64,000 nucleotides of DNA from Alkalihalobacterium chitinilyticum (GTDB taxonomy: Bacteria; Bacillota; Bacilli; Bacillales; Bacillaceae_F), in the NCBI RefSeq assembly GCF_029028005.1, contig NZ_JAOTPO010000010.1, positions 1-64,000 on the forward strand, written 5' to 3'. Shown here in pieces: positions 1 to 8,592 of the stretch (positions are counted from its first letter, which is position 1; every line of letters starts with the position of its first letter). The notes under the pieces were generated by a model, which did no database searches, was not told the origin of the DNA, and worked only from the letters and a program-made list of their open reading frames with translations. The translations under genes and the position numbers were made by a program.

Positions 1-229
1 GTACGCAGAAATGGAGAAAAAAAGCCTAAGGGTACGCAGAAATGGAGAAAAAAAGCCTAAGGGTACGCAGAAATGGAGAAAAAAAGCCTAAGGGTACGCA
101 GAAATGGAGAAAAAAAGCCTAAGGGTACGCAGAAATGGAGAAAAAAGCCTAAGGGTACGCAGAAATGGAGAAAAAAAAGCCTAGGGGTACGCAGAAATGG
201 AGAAAAAAGCCTAGGGGTACGCAGGAATA
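1..229. repeat. tandem ~31-bp minisatellite, 7 full units
   Basis: Seven head-to-tail units run from the window edge to base 216, followed by a partial unit. Each begins GTACGCAGAAATGGAG and ends GCCTAAGG or GCCTAGGG. Unit lengths are 31, 31, 31, 31, 30, 32 and 30. The length differences come entirely from an internal A run of 7, 7, 7, 7, 6, 8 and 6 bases. Because the period is not a multiple of three, the apparent lysine- and arginine-rich open frames through it are not believable genes. There are no spacers, so it is not a CRISPR array. The array may continue left of the window. A single full copy recurs near 9.13 kb. Confidence 0.95.
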
Positions 230-258
230 CAGCCATTGTAATGTACAACCTCTGATAT

Positions 259-317
259 AGAACTTACCACCAAATGATAAAAAGTGTACCACGGAATGAC
301 AGAGTGTTTACCACTGG
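259..317. other. phased TACCAC sites, possible IS21-family end remnant; rest of 230-567 gap
   Basis: TACCAC occurs at 265, 287 and 309, exactly 22 bp apart, the last two inside GTGTACCAC and GTGTTTACCAC. Ends of IS21-family elements are known to carry several spaced GTGTACCAC-like transposase sites, so this may be a terminal remnant. No istA or istB coding sequence is present. Apart from this and the hairpin at 481-515, I see nothing in the AT-rich gap between the repeat array and the integrase. Confidence 0.35.
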
Positions 318-480
318 AATTTCTCCTGGGAAAAGATATATAATAATGGACTTTCAAAAAGTCACTCTTTATAAGTAGTCCAGATTTATTTTAGTATTAT
401 GTAGTAGACACATACTACGCAACAATATCTTCATTTTTAGCTCACGTAAGAATTTAATTAAAATAGTTTAATTAAATAAG

Positions 481-515
481 AAAGCACACATCAATGCAAC
501 ATTGATGTGTGCTTT
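481..515. terminator. perfect 16-bp hairpin downstream of integrase
   Basis: AAAGCACACATCAATG at 481-496 pairs perfectly with 500-515 around a three-base CAA loop. It lies 53 bp beyond the integrase stop, so on the minus strand it is well placed as a terminator. The following U tract is weak, so it could instead be a structural or recombination site. Confidence 0.5.
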
Positions 516-567
516 GACTTTACTACGTAATGTGAAAATGGTGTGGATTATACTATATATTTGTGAT

Positions 568-1407
568 TTAAAAGTATTTTCTATAAAATTCTTGTCTCAA
601 CCTCCCACTCAACTGAGCATAGATACGCGTAGTTTCACTCTTTTCATGCCCAAGCAAACTTTGTATGACATCAAGAGGCGCTCCATTATTTAGTAGGTGC
701 GTTGCATAGCTGTGCCTCAACTGATGTGGATGTATTGTTTTATCAATACCGGCCCTTTTTGATATTCTTTTAATGACATACCTCATCTGTGCAATACTCA
801 TTCGATGTGGATCACGTTCGGTTACAAATAAGGATCGATCAACATCCATCCTCTCTTGAATATACCGTTTTAACCAAATGTCACACCGAATATTGAAATA
901 CACCTCTCGTTCCTTATCACCTTTTCCCTTTACAATTGCTGACCGATTTGACCAGTTAATACAATTTCGATCTAAAGAAACGATTTCTCCAATTCGACAT
1001 CCTGTTGAAAACATAAATTCAAATAAGGCTTTCTCCATTGAGGTTTGACAAGCTTCCCTTAAATGTTCAATTTCCCGTTCTGTTAAAAATTTTGGAATTC
1101 TCTTTCCTACTTTTGGTTCCTTTATCTTAGCTGCTGGGTTTATAGGAATATGACCTTCTTCATGCAACCAACGAAAAAGGGAACGAATAAACCGAATTCG
1201 ATGTGCAAGACTTGATGGTTTTAATCGTTCACTAGATGCAGCTAAGTAATCTTTAATTCCTTGTGTCGTAATGAAATGAGTGTTGATATCTTCGAAGTGA
1301 CGGATTAAGAGGTTCGCTTGAAGATGGTAGGCATTTAATGTATGAGGTGAAAATCCTTCAATTCGCTTTTCTGCTTTGTAAGCTTCCCACGCTTTAGTTA
1401 GTAGCAT
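568..1407 (-). CDS. tyrosine recombinase / phage-type integrase
   Basis: This 279-residue site-specific recombinase would cut and rejoin DNA through a covalent 3'-phosphotyrosine intermediate. The N-terminal ~90 residues form a SAM-like core-binding domain and the rest is the catalytic domain. The full catalytic set is visible: R138 in CRIGE, K161/K163 in KGKGDKE, H228 and R231 in HPHQLRH, H254 in LLGHEKSETT and the nucleophile Y263 in RIYA. Length matches compact XerC/D-like integrases. The ATG has a GGAGGG box six bases upstream. It points toward the hairpin and tandem repeat at the left end, and no excisionase gene is evident nearby. It probably mobilised, or was captured with, the surrounding accessory segment. 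Family assignment is firm; which DNA it recombines is unknown. Confidence 0.93.
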   Translation of the reverse strand: MLLTKAWEAYKAEKRIEGFSPHTLNAYHLQANLLIRHFEDINTHFITTQGIKDYLAASSERLKPSSLAHRIRFIRSLFRWLHEEGHIPINPAAKIKEPKVGKRIPKFLTEREIEHLREACQTSMEKALFEFMFSTGCRIGEIVSLDRNCINWSNRSAIVKGKGDKEREVYFNIRCDIWLKRYIQERMDVDRSLFVTERDPHRMSIAQMRYVIKRISKRAGIDKTIHPHQLRHSYATHLLNNGAPLDVIQSLLGHEKSETTRIYAQLSGRLRQEFYRKYF

Positions 1408-1520
1408 GATATAATCCCTCCATTTACGTAACTTATCTTAAAGGAATTATTTCCATTTTTATAAATATTAGAACAATAACTCGTTATTTTCTGTTATGAT
1501 TTGTTTATGAAGAGATGACA

Positions 1521-1569
1521 TTGTGAAGTACTTCACTTAAACTAACGAAGCATAGAGTTAAACAAGAAG
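1521..1569. repeat. degenerate intergenic repeat, copy 1
   Basis: A 49-base block starting TTGTGAAG and containing TTCACTTAAA-N-TAACG resembles the block at 2228-2276; about three quarters of positions agree over the shared core. It contains a short palindrome, GAAGTACTTC. Such non-coding 'CACTTAAAnTAACG' blocks are scattered through Bacillus accessory DNA. Function is unknown. Confidence 0.55.
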
Positions 1570-1644
1570 TATTTGTTAAAAAACCTATATTTAGTAAAAA
1601 CGATAAATTCCTTTGACGATATAAATATGGAGGAGGGAAATAAC

Positions 1645-2184
1645 ATGACTACTATTAATGGAAACTTTCAACATCCACAATCACTACAAAAAACTTACAA
1701 CAAGCAAAAAAGTACTGAAGCTAAAGGTTTTAAAGATTATCTCGAATTAGAATCAACTAATACTGTTAATAATTTAGAAGATTATAATTATTCAGCATCT
1801 ATACAGGATGGCTTACAAATAGAAAAAGGTCAAAGAGATTCAAACATACAGCTTCCACCCGATTCGGCCCCAGAGGGTTTGAAAAAAGCATTTGAAAAAT
1901 TGAGTAATATAGAAAAGGGAAGGATTATATTAGATATAGCAACGAAAGTAAGAATCTCCAACGGATTTCTAACAAATAATGGAACTTTTAATTCGTCAGG
2001 TAATTTTAAAAGTGAATTAATTGATTTTTTCAATCAAGAAGATTTCTCTTATGTACAATTTACTGATGAACTGATAGAAAACTGGGAAAAGTCAAAGTCA
2101 TATAATACATTTGAATCTTATCAAAGTCGTATGAATACATATGAAAAATTTAAAAATGCTTTAATCGAAAATGGTGTTAATTAA
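1645..2184 (+). CDS. hypothetical protein, 179 aa
   Basis: I do not recognise the family. The frame stays open upstream to 1573, but a strong GGAGGAGGG box at 1629-1637 selects the ATG at 1645. The predicted protein is hydrophilic, rich in Asn, Ser, Lys and Glu, with no signal peptide or membrane segment, so it is probably cytoplasmic. Residues ~1-70 are low complexity. From ~75 there is a more ordered helical part containing APEGLKKAFEKLSNIEKGR, followed by a region rich in Phe, Asn and Glu. It sits divergently from the integrase and between two copies of a degenerate intergenic repeat, which supports accessory status. Coding potential is good; function is unknown. Confidence 0.65.
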   Translation: MTTINGNFQHPQSLQKTYNKQKSTEAKGFKDYLELESTNTVNNLEDYNYSASIQDGLQIEKGQRDSNIQLPPDSAPEGLKKAFEKLSNIEKGRIILDIATKVRISNGFLTNNGTFNSSGNFKSELIDFFNQEDFSYVQFTDELIENWEKSKSYNTFESYQSRMNTYEKFKNALIENGVN

Positions 2185-2227
2185 CCATCTATACGCTAAT
2201 GTGAGACCTAATGTAAAATAATTAGAT

Positions 2228-2276
2228 TTGTGAATGATTTCACTTAAAGTAACGGAGGCGATAGCTTAACAAAGGG
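2228..2276. repeat. degenerate intergenic repeat, copy 2
   Basis: This is the second copy of the block at 1521-1569, sharing TTGTGAA, TTCACTTAAA and TAACG in the same order and spacing. A weaker half-copy, TAAGCTAACGGATGC, is visible near 4093, and two TAACGAGTGC-type copies lie close to 3000. The copies all fall between accessory genes. Confidence 0.55.
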
Positions 2277-2386
2277 TTGTCGAATATGTCTGCTCCTATT
2301 GCGCTAAAGGCGCAGTATAGCGGAAAGTGAATATTTGTTAATTTACAGGTTAAGGTAATACCTAAAAACAGTTAGGGTGATGTAAA

Positions 2387-2965
2387 TTGACGAAAAATAT
2401 TTTTCTTGTAATGCTTATTTTTAGTACCTTTATTTGTGGAGTAAACAGTGTAACAGCTTCTGCAAAGACAAACAGTGAGTCTCGACCTTTTGAAGAAATA
2501 TATCCTGAAATTGGTTATAAAACGGTTGAGGAAGCTGTTAAAGAATTTGAAAATCATTTCAAAAAAGACTTAAAACTACCGCTGAGACTCCCGCCTTTAA
2601 ACTTTACACACCATTTTGGAAGGTTTACAGATGCAGAAGGTGACATAAACGATTCTCTTGAATTAGAGTTTATCAATGATAAGTCACCAGAAAATCATTA
2701 TTTTATCTTTGTTCGACCTATTGAGCATAAAATTCCAATCAAAGATAAGAAACGGATTGTTAAAATATTCAAACTCAAAAACGGCAATGAAGCAAAGTTT
2801 ATTAACGTTTCAGACTCTTTTGAAGCCCTCGTTTTCGAAAGAGATGATTGGCAATATATGTTTAATATTCCTAAGGAGATTTCAAAAAAGGTCACTCCTG
2901 AAATGTTAGTTGAAATAGCCGATTCAATTGATTATCCAAGTAAAAAGAATAATCCATTAGAATAA
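2387..2965 (+). CDS. putative secreted protein, 192 aa
   Basis: The TTG start is chosen because AGGGTG lies just upstream and the frame then begins with a clear signal peptide: a short Lys-containing n-region, the hydrophobic stretch IFLVMLIFSTFICGV, and a likely cut after TASA near residue 27. The mature part of ~165 residues is polar and mixed alpha/beta, with LVFERDDWQYMF near residue 155. That tail resembles small Bacillus exported or lipoprotein-like proteins of unknown function, but there is no lipobox. It is probably a standalone gene, since a terminator hairpin follows at 3019-3050. Secretion is well supported; the function is not known. Confidence 0.7.
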   Translation: MTKNIFLVMLIFSTFICGVNSVTASAKTNSESRPFEEIYPEIGYKTVEEAVKEFENHFKKDLKLPLRLPPLNFTHHFGRFTDAEGDINDSLELEFINDKSPENHYFIFVRPIEHKIPIKDKKRIVKIFKLKNGNEAKFINVSDSFEALVFERDDWQYMFNIPKEISKKVTPEMLVEIADSIDYPSKKNNPLE

Positions 2966-3378
2966 AAGGTATTGTTTATCTATCAAACGAGTGCTGTTTT
3001 CTTATTAAAGTAACGAGTGCTATTCTTCAAGAAGGAGAATGGCTTTTTTTATTGCAGTAAATGAAAGGTTTATCAAAAAAATGTAACAGTATTATTACAA
3101 ATATTACAGTATTATTTTAGGTTAGTAGAATACATTACCCTGAAATTGAAATAGAAGCTAATACAACGATTTTACTTCTATACAATGATTAGTATTAAAA
3201 CATGCAATAACGTATCAAATCAATTAATATATACTGTTTAAAAGCGATTTTAGCATTAGATCCTCTCTCTTTGAATACTCCAGTATAATTGTTTTTTAAC
3301 TCTGTTGTAACAAGGTTTATAGAAAATTTTAGTAAAATAAACAAGAGAGATATTACAGTTTTTTAGGGGGACAAATTG
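2966..3378. other. intergenic gap
   Basis: The gap holds two TAACGAGTGC direct repeats (near 2990 and 3012) and the terminator of the upstream secreted-protein gene. The rest is AT-rich with no open frame that has a ribosome site, and I see no RNA gene. Confidence 0.5.
3019..3050 (+). terminator. rho-independent terminator
   Basis: GCTATTCT (3019-3026) pairs with AGAATGGC (3036-3043), with one G-U pair, and is followed directly by seven T residues. It lies 53 bp after the stop of the secreted-protein gene. Confidence 0.75.
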
Positions 3379-4080
3379 GTGAAGAAAACAATCTTAAATT
3401 ATGATGATTTATTAGTTATGTTGGATGATTTTTTAAGAGAACCAAAAGCATTTTGGGATGATTTTTATGAAGATAGAACAAAAGAGATTCCATTTTTTAA
3501 GGTAAAGGGACCCGATGAAAATTTAGTTGAATACTTTAGTAAAGGTCTTTCCCCTGAAAAGGTTCTGGAATTAGGTTGTGGACCTGGCAGAAATGCCATA
3601 TATATGGCTAAACAGGGTTGTGAAGTGGATGCTTTGGATATTTCAGAAAATGCAATAGATTGGGCAAAAGAAAGGGCAAATGAAGAAGGAGTAAACATCA
3701 ATTTTCATTGTATATCTCTTTTTGAATTCGAATTTGATCCACATTCGTATGATTTTGTTTATGACTGCGGTTTGTTTCATCATTTAGCACCACATAGGCG
3801 TTTAACTTATATTAGGATGATTAAAAAAGCCCTAAAAAAAGACGGACAATTTGGTATTGTTTGTTTCAATACTGATGGAGCATTAGATACATCTGATTGG
3901 GATGTCTATAAAGAAAAAAGCTTAAAAAGAGGAATAGGCTACACAGAAGAGAGATTAAAAGAAGTATTTGAAAATGACTTTACAATTAAAGAATTTAGGA
4001 AAATGAAAAAGATTATTCAACCAGGTGATTTATTTGGAGAAGATTTTCTTTGGGGAAGTTTAATGCAGGTTAAAAATTAG
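3379..4080 (+). CDS. class I SAM-dependent methyltransferase
   Basis: This is a Rossmann-fold methyltransferase of 233 residues that would transfer a methyl group from S-adenosylmethionine to an unknown acceptor. Motif I is ELGCGPGRN at ~65-72, motif II is the acidic strand end VDALDIS at ~83-89, and the post-motif is YDFVYDCGLFHHL. The closest general type is the small-molecule methyltransferase group that includes TehB- and UbiE-like proteins. Two starts are possible: TTG at 3376 or the GTG three bases later. I prefer GTG because the AGGGGG box at 3365-3370 then has a normal eight-base spacing. There is no modification-type target-recognition domain, so a DNA methyltransferase role is unlikely. 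It stands alone between intergenic repeats. Confidence 0.88.
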   Translation: MKKTILNYDDLLVMLDDFLREPKAFWDDFYEDRTKEIPFFKVKGPDENLVEYFSKGLSPEKVLELGCGPGRNAIYMAKQGCEVDALDISENAIDWAKERANEEGVNINFHCISLFEFEFDPHSYDFVYDCGLFHHLAPHRRLTYIRMIKKALKKDGQFGIVCFNTDGALDTSDWDVYKEKSLKRGIGYTEERLKEVFENDFTIKEFRKMKKIIQPGDLFGEDFLWGSLMQVKN

Positions 4081-4230
4081 AAAACTGTTGTTAAGCTAAC
4101 GGATGCATTAGTGTAGGAACTGTTGAAATGGCAGTTCCAACTGTTGTTGAAGTAACCTCCTTTAAAAGGAATGCGATCAAAGAAAAAGAATAATTTATAT
4201 GCTACATATCTTAATAGGAGTTTGATTATT

Positions 4231-4794
4231 GTGTTGAATGAGACTGACATCATTACCCTTATAGAAGAAGATGAATGGATGATGGAAATATTAAAAACTG
4301 CCCATTCTTTAAATTTACCAGATTGGTGGATTTGTGCGGGCTTTGTTAGAACAAAAATTTGGGATGTTTTACATGGATTTAGTGTAAGAACACCGATTCC
4401 AGATATTGATGTAATCTATTTTAATACAACAAAAGTTAATGTATTAGAAGAAAAGCAGTTGGAAGAAAAACTAAAATTTCGCTTACCGAATATTCCTTGG
4501 TCAGTTAAGAATGAAGCCAGAATGCATCTTAGGAATCATGTTGAACCTTACTCTTCGTCAGTTGATGCAATTTCAAAGTTTCCAGAAACAGCAACAGCAT
4601 TAGGAGTAAAGTTAGATGAAAGAGACAAGGTTATTTTAACTGCTCCTTGTGGAATTAGTGATGCTGTTAATTTGAAAGTTAAACCGACACCATATTTTTT
4701 GAAAAACGCAGATCTTGCACCAATCTATAATGAGCGAATTCTTAAAAAGAATTGGCAAGCTACATGGAATAAGGTTAGTGTTCATCAAATATAA
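4231..4794 (+). CDS. nucleotidyltransferase family protein (NTP_transf_6/DUF925 type)
   Basis: This 187-residue protein has the family pattern WWICAGFVRTKIWD followed by PIPDIDVIYFN, where the DID pair is the expected metal-binding position of a nucleotidyltransferase fold. Members are common in Bacillus and have no firmly known substrate. The frame is open to an ATG at 4171, but AGGAG at 4216-4220 sits ten bases before GTG 4231. Starting there removes an unfamiliar leader and gives the usual length for the family. A 25-bp perfect terminator hairpin follows, so it forms a single-gene unit. Confidence 0.82.
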   Translation: MLNETDIITLIEEDEWMMEILKTAHSLNLPDWWICAGFVRTKIWDVLHGFSVRTPIPDIDVIYFNTTKVNVLEEKQLEEKLKFRLPNIPWSVKNEARMHLRNHVEPYSSSVDAISKFPETATALGVKLDERDKVILTAPCGISDAVNLKVKPTPYFLKNADLAPIYNERILKKNWQATWNKVSVHQI

Positions 4795-4841
4795 ATTTGG
4801 ATCTTTAACTAAAGGAGAGCTTTACTTGACGAAGTGAAGAC

Positions 4842-4900
4842 TAATAAAAGCCCAGTTATGCATTGTTTTATTCAGACAATGCATAACTGGGCTTTTATTA
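4842..4900 (+). terminator. very long perfect terminator hairpin
   Basis: Bases 4842-4866 pair without mismatch with 4876-4900 around a nine-base loop, giving a 25-bp stem. The outer part TAATAAAAGCCC/GGGCTTTTATTA supplies U tracts on both strands, so it may act bidirectionally. It starts 48 bp after the nucleotidyltransferase-like gene. Confidence 0.85.
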
Positions 4901-5355
4901 TGCAATAATTATACTGCTATTCTCTACATGATTCACTGCCAGATTGTTAATGAGAACATTTGATTTAATTGTATATCAGGGCGTTAATTTAAGTTAAGGT
5001 TAAGGTTATTCTAATGGCAATTAATAGTACCATTGGTCTCTAATATAAGTTTCTAATAGAAGAGACGACTAGAGAGATAGATACAATAATAGACTGATAC
5101 TTTCTAGGTAAACTAGTAAGCTATAAAAATTCACTATGTATTCTATTGAAAATAATATCCCCTTGAAATCTTACCATTCTAACGTACTAAATCTAATTCC
5201 AGGTATAAATTTTGCTATTTGTTGTTGTTCATTAATAAGCAATGAATTCATAGTTTATTAAAAAATTTTTAAAGTAGACTTAAAACGGTACTTAATGGCT
5301 GTTATCATATCTTCGATTTATTAAGAAAGAGGAAATCGAGAGAGGGGATATTCAG
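4901..5355. other. AT-rich gap upstream of primase gene
   Basis: No gene is supported here. The stretch is AT-rich and contains a short tandem of TTAAGG-like hexamers near 4990-5005 and a purine-rich AGAAGAGACGACTAGAGAGATAG segment near 5059. Its place just before a primase/helicase makes it a reasonable search area for an element replication origin, but there are no clear iterons. Confidence 0.3.
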
Positions 5356-7918
5356 TTGAAAGGGCAATACAGTGGTCACGAGCAAGCAAATAAATTTTTA
5401 CAATCAATATTCGGAAAGATATCTAAAGGATATATTACTTTATGGACTCCAGAGGATAAAAAAACACATTGGTATGATGTAAATAACATTGATTCTGCTG
5501 TTAGTAAAGCAATGGAACTTCGAGATTGTTCAAATGTCTATTTTGGATTAGGGCTGAGAAACGCTAAACTTGGTTTATATAAACGCGGTACAAAGGACGA
5601 TATTGTATCTTTACCTTGCTTATGGATTGAAATTGATGTTAAAGGTGGGGATCACGCAGCTAATAACCTTCCAACCATGTTAGAGGTTGAAGAGATTTTA
5701 AGAACGTTTCCTTTACAACCGAGCATTGTAATTCATAGTGGGGGAGGGTTACATTGTTATTGGCTATTAAACCAACCTTCAATAATTAATAAAAAGTCTG
5801 AAATGGAGTTAGCAGGTCTAATTATATCGCGTTTTCAAAGTGTTTTTATACGATTAGCGAGAACTAAAGGGTTTCATATAGATAACACTTCTGATTTAGC
5901 TAGAGTATTAAGAGTACCGGGGACCTTTAATCGAAAAACGAGTCCTAAACCTGTTGAAATGATAACTTTTAAACCTAATATACGATACTCTTTATTAGAA
6001 CTTCAAGAGGCAATGGAAGCTATTGAAGATGAATTACCAGAGCAATTGATTAGGAACAAAACTAGTCAAGAGATAACGAGGGAAATTCCAAATGCAACAG
6101 ATTTAGATGAGATTATAAAAGGTTGTCAATTTATTAAATATTATCTTTTTCATAAGGATACAGCTAGTTATAATGAGTGGTTAGCGGCACTTTCAATAGC
6201 TTCATATTGCGAAGGTGGGGAACATCTAGTCCAAGAGTGGTCTAAAGGCCATAGAGGATATTCAGAGTATGAAACAAATCAAAAATACAATGAAATAAGA
6301 GCAAAAATGAAGCCTAGAACCTGTCAAAGCATTAACAGAGATTTTGATAAATGCGAAGGCTGCCAATACCTAAACAAAATAAATAGTCCAATTTCGTTAG
6401 GTATGAAAAAGAGAGGAGTGGAGCAAGAAAAGTGCAAAAACTTTAATCGTACGGATTTAGGAAACGCTGAAAGGTTAATTCACTACCAAGGAAAAAATAT
6501 CAAATACAATTTTATCTTTGGTAAATGGTTTTTATGGAACGGCAAGTATTGGCTTGAAGATAAAAAAAATGAAATACAACAATTTGCAAAGAAAACGGTT
6601 CGTAATATTTACAAAGAAGCCTCGGATGAAAAGGATATAGATAAAAAGAAATATTTAACAGAACACGCAATAAATTCAGAGGCGAGTGCTAGAATTGGAT
6701 CAATGATTTCTCTTGCAAAGTCTGAGGTCCCTGTATTACCAGATGATATGGACAAAGATTTATGGCTATTCAACTGTCAAAACGGTGTAATAGACCTTAA
6801 AACAGGTGATTTAAAGCCTCATAATAGAGATTATATGATGATGAAAATTTCTCCAGTTGCGTATCATCCTAAAGCTGAGTGTCCTACATGGTTAAGATTT
6901 TTAGAAGATATCATGCAGGATGATGAAGGTAACGTACAGCACGAACTTATTAATTTTTTGCAAAAAAATGGTGGGGTATACGTTAACCGGGGATACTTCG
7001 GAGCAAGTAATTTTCTTTCTATACGGTAATGGGGGAAATGGAAAAAGTACATTAGTTAACATTGTTAAAGAAATACATGGAGATTATGGAAAGCAAACAA
7101 ATGCGGATACGTTTACAGTAAGAAAATCAGATAGAGTTAATAATGATATAGCAGCTCTAAAAGGAGCGAGATTAGTTGCGGCTACAGAAAGTGAAGATGG
7201 TGTAAAATTGGCAGAAAGTCTAGTGAAACAGCTTACAGGTGGTGAACCAATACAGGCACGCTTTCTTCACAAAGAGTTCTTTGAATATGTTCCACAGTTT
7301 AAAATCCTCTTTACGACGAATCACAAGCCAGTTATTGTAGGACAGGATGATGGGATATGGAGAAGAATTCGTCTAGTACCATTTACGGTTCAGATTTCCG
7401 ATGATAAAAAGAATAAAAAATTACCCGAAAAATTACGTGAAGAAATGTCGGGAATCCTTAGATGGGCTGTTGAAGGATGTTTGAAGTGGCAAGAAGAAGG
7501 GTTGCAGATCCCAAAAGAGGTTGAAGAAGCAACAACAGATTATCGCGATGAGATGAATATAATGGGGAGTTTTTTGCAGAAGGTCTGCACACACCACCCT
7601 AATGCTAAATGTAAGGTTTCAGACCTTTATGAAAAGTATAAAATGTGGTGCGAACAAAACGGTGAATATGAGTTATCTAAGCAACAGTTTAATCGGAAAA
7701 TAGAAGAGCAAGGATACAAAAAGAAGCGTAGCACAGGAGGACAATACTATTTCTTTGAAATTTCAATAAACCAACCTTCAGGTGAAAAAGTGAAGTCAAG
7801 TGAAGAAGAAATAAGCAACTTAATATGTGAAGAGGAACTAAAAGAAGATGGTGTAAATACGTCACCTAAATTCACTTCTTCACTAGACGATAAGAAGGTG
7901 GTTCCTGAATATATATGA
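5356..7918 (+). pseudogene. plasmid/phage-type primase-helicase, frameshifted
   Basis: Read with one base removed at the A7 run 6962-6968, this gives a single ~853-residue replication protein. The N-terminal part is an archaeo-eukaryotic-type primase of the RepB-like group: catalytic acidic motif WIEID (~90-94), SGGGLHCYW (~128-136) and LARVLRVPGTFNRK (~181-194). A D5_N-like region follows (~375-540), then an SF3 helicase with Walker A GNGGNGKST, a Walker B-like region LVAATESEDG, sensor LFTTNHKP and an arginine patch GIWRRIRLVPF. A winged-helix tail lies near the C-terminus. The start is TTG with GAGAGGGG upstream. As sequenced, the first frame ends at 7029, soon after a run of scrambled residues, and the helicase half continues in the other frame. 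It could be a pseudogene, a sequencing error in a homopolymer, or recoded expression. Confidence 0.88.
6954..6968 (+). other. frameshift site in primase-helicase gene
   Basis: A T6 run (6954-6959) and an A7 run (6962-6968) are separated only by GC. Removing one A changes the reading from LQKNGG to LQKMVGYTLTGD and restores the helicase frame. Both homopolymers are typical sites for polymerase slippage. Confidence 0.85.
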
Positions 7919-8310
7919 TCCAAGCATTGTTAAAAGAAGTTGAAGGGTTAGGTTGTGAAGTCACTAGAGAAGGATATATGCTCAAGCTGCATGATCCAAG
8001 TGTGCTTACAAAAGTCCATAAAAGTAAGTTAAAAGAAGCAAAAATGGACATTTTACAACTGATTGATAGACAAGAGCAAGCAAGGTTAAATGGATGGCTT
8101 GTATATTCATACGGTGAAGCATATGAGATGAGAGTAGGGCAAAGGAATTATGTATACGTTTTTGCTGAAACAAATGGGACTTATACTGTTTGGCGTGGAA
8201 CATTTGGACATGAAGCCTATCCGGTAAGAGAAAAAATAATAATTCAAGGTGTTAGTTTCGAAGTTGCTTTTGAAAAAGCAACTAATTATGTTAGGTGGGT
8301 TAAAAAATAA
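7915..8310 (+). CDS. small protein with TubC-N-like domain, translationally coupled to helicase
   Basis: This 131-residue protein starts at an ATGA overlap with the helicase stop, so translation is probably coupled. Residues ~1-52 (LLKEVEGLGCEVTREGYML... then LKEAKMDILQLI) resemble the small TubC N-terminal docking fold. In plasmids and prophages that fold is often found as a stand-alone domain beside primases. Residues ~58-131 form a second, beta-rich domain containing YVYVFAETNGTYTVWRG that I do not recognise. No membrane segment is present. A role as a replication accessory or protein-docking factor is inference from position only. Confidence 0.75.
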   Translation: MIQALLKEVEGLGCEVTREGYMLKLHDPSVLTKVHKSKLKEAKMDILQLIDRQEQARLNGWLVYSYGEAYEMRVGQRNYVYVFAETNGTYTVWRGTFGHEAYPVREKIIIQGVSFEVAFEKATNYVRWVKK

Positions 8311-8470
8311 TTGCTATTGCTTAATAGAGAATAAAAGAGAGGGTAAACTGTAAAAAATAAATTGCTTACTCTCAGTCTTTCGAATGAAACTAAATAATTT
8401 ATTAAAACTCTTTTAAAAAGGATTTTTAAATGCTATATACTAATAATAACTTAATAAAACGACAAGGGAT

Positions 8471-8530
8471 AACCCCAACTATAAACTAAGTAGGATTACA
8501 CTACTTTGGTTTATTAGTTGGGGTTTTTTG
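8471..8530 (+). terminator. rho-independent terminator of replication operon
   Basis: AACCCCAACT (8471-8480) pairs with AGTTGGGGTT (8516-8525), extended inward by ATAAAC/GTTTAT with a bulge, and is followed by a T run. It lies 160 bp beyond the coupled small gene. Confidence 0.75.
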
Positions 8531-8592
8531 TTTAGAAATAAGTAAAACGAACTTTTTCTAAACTCTTAAATAATAAAAGGGAGAGAATTAGC

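Noticed and set aside
1-229. CRISPR array or lysine/arginine-rich repeat protein
   Set aside because: Units are directly adjacent without spacers, and the 30-32-bp period shifts reading frame from unit to unit.
502-693. 63-codon plus-strand frame
   Set aside because: Antisense to the integrase end, with no ribosome site.
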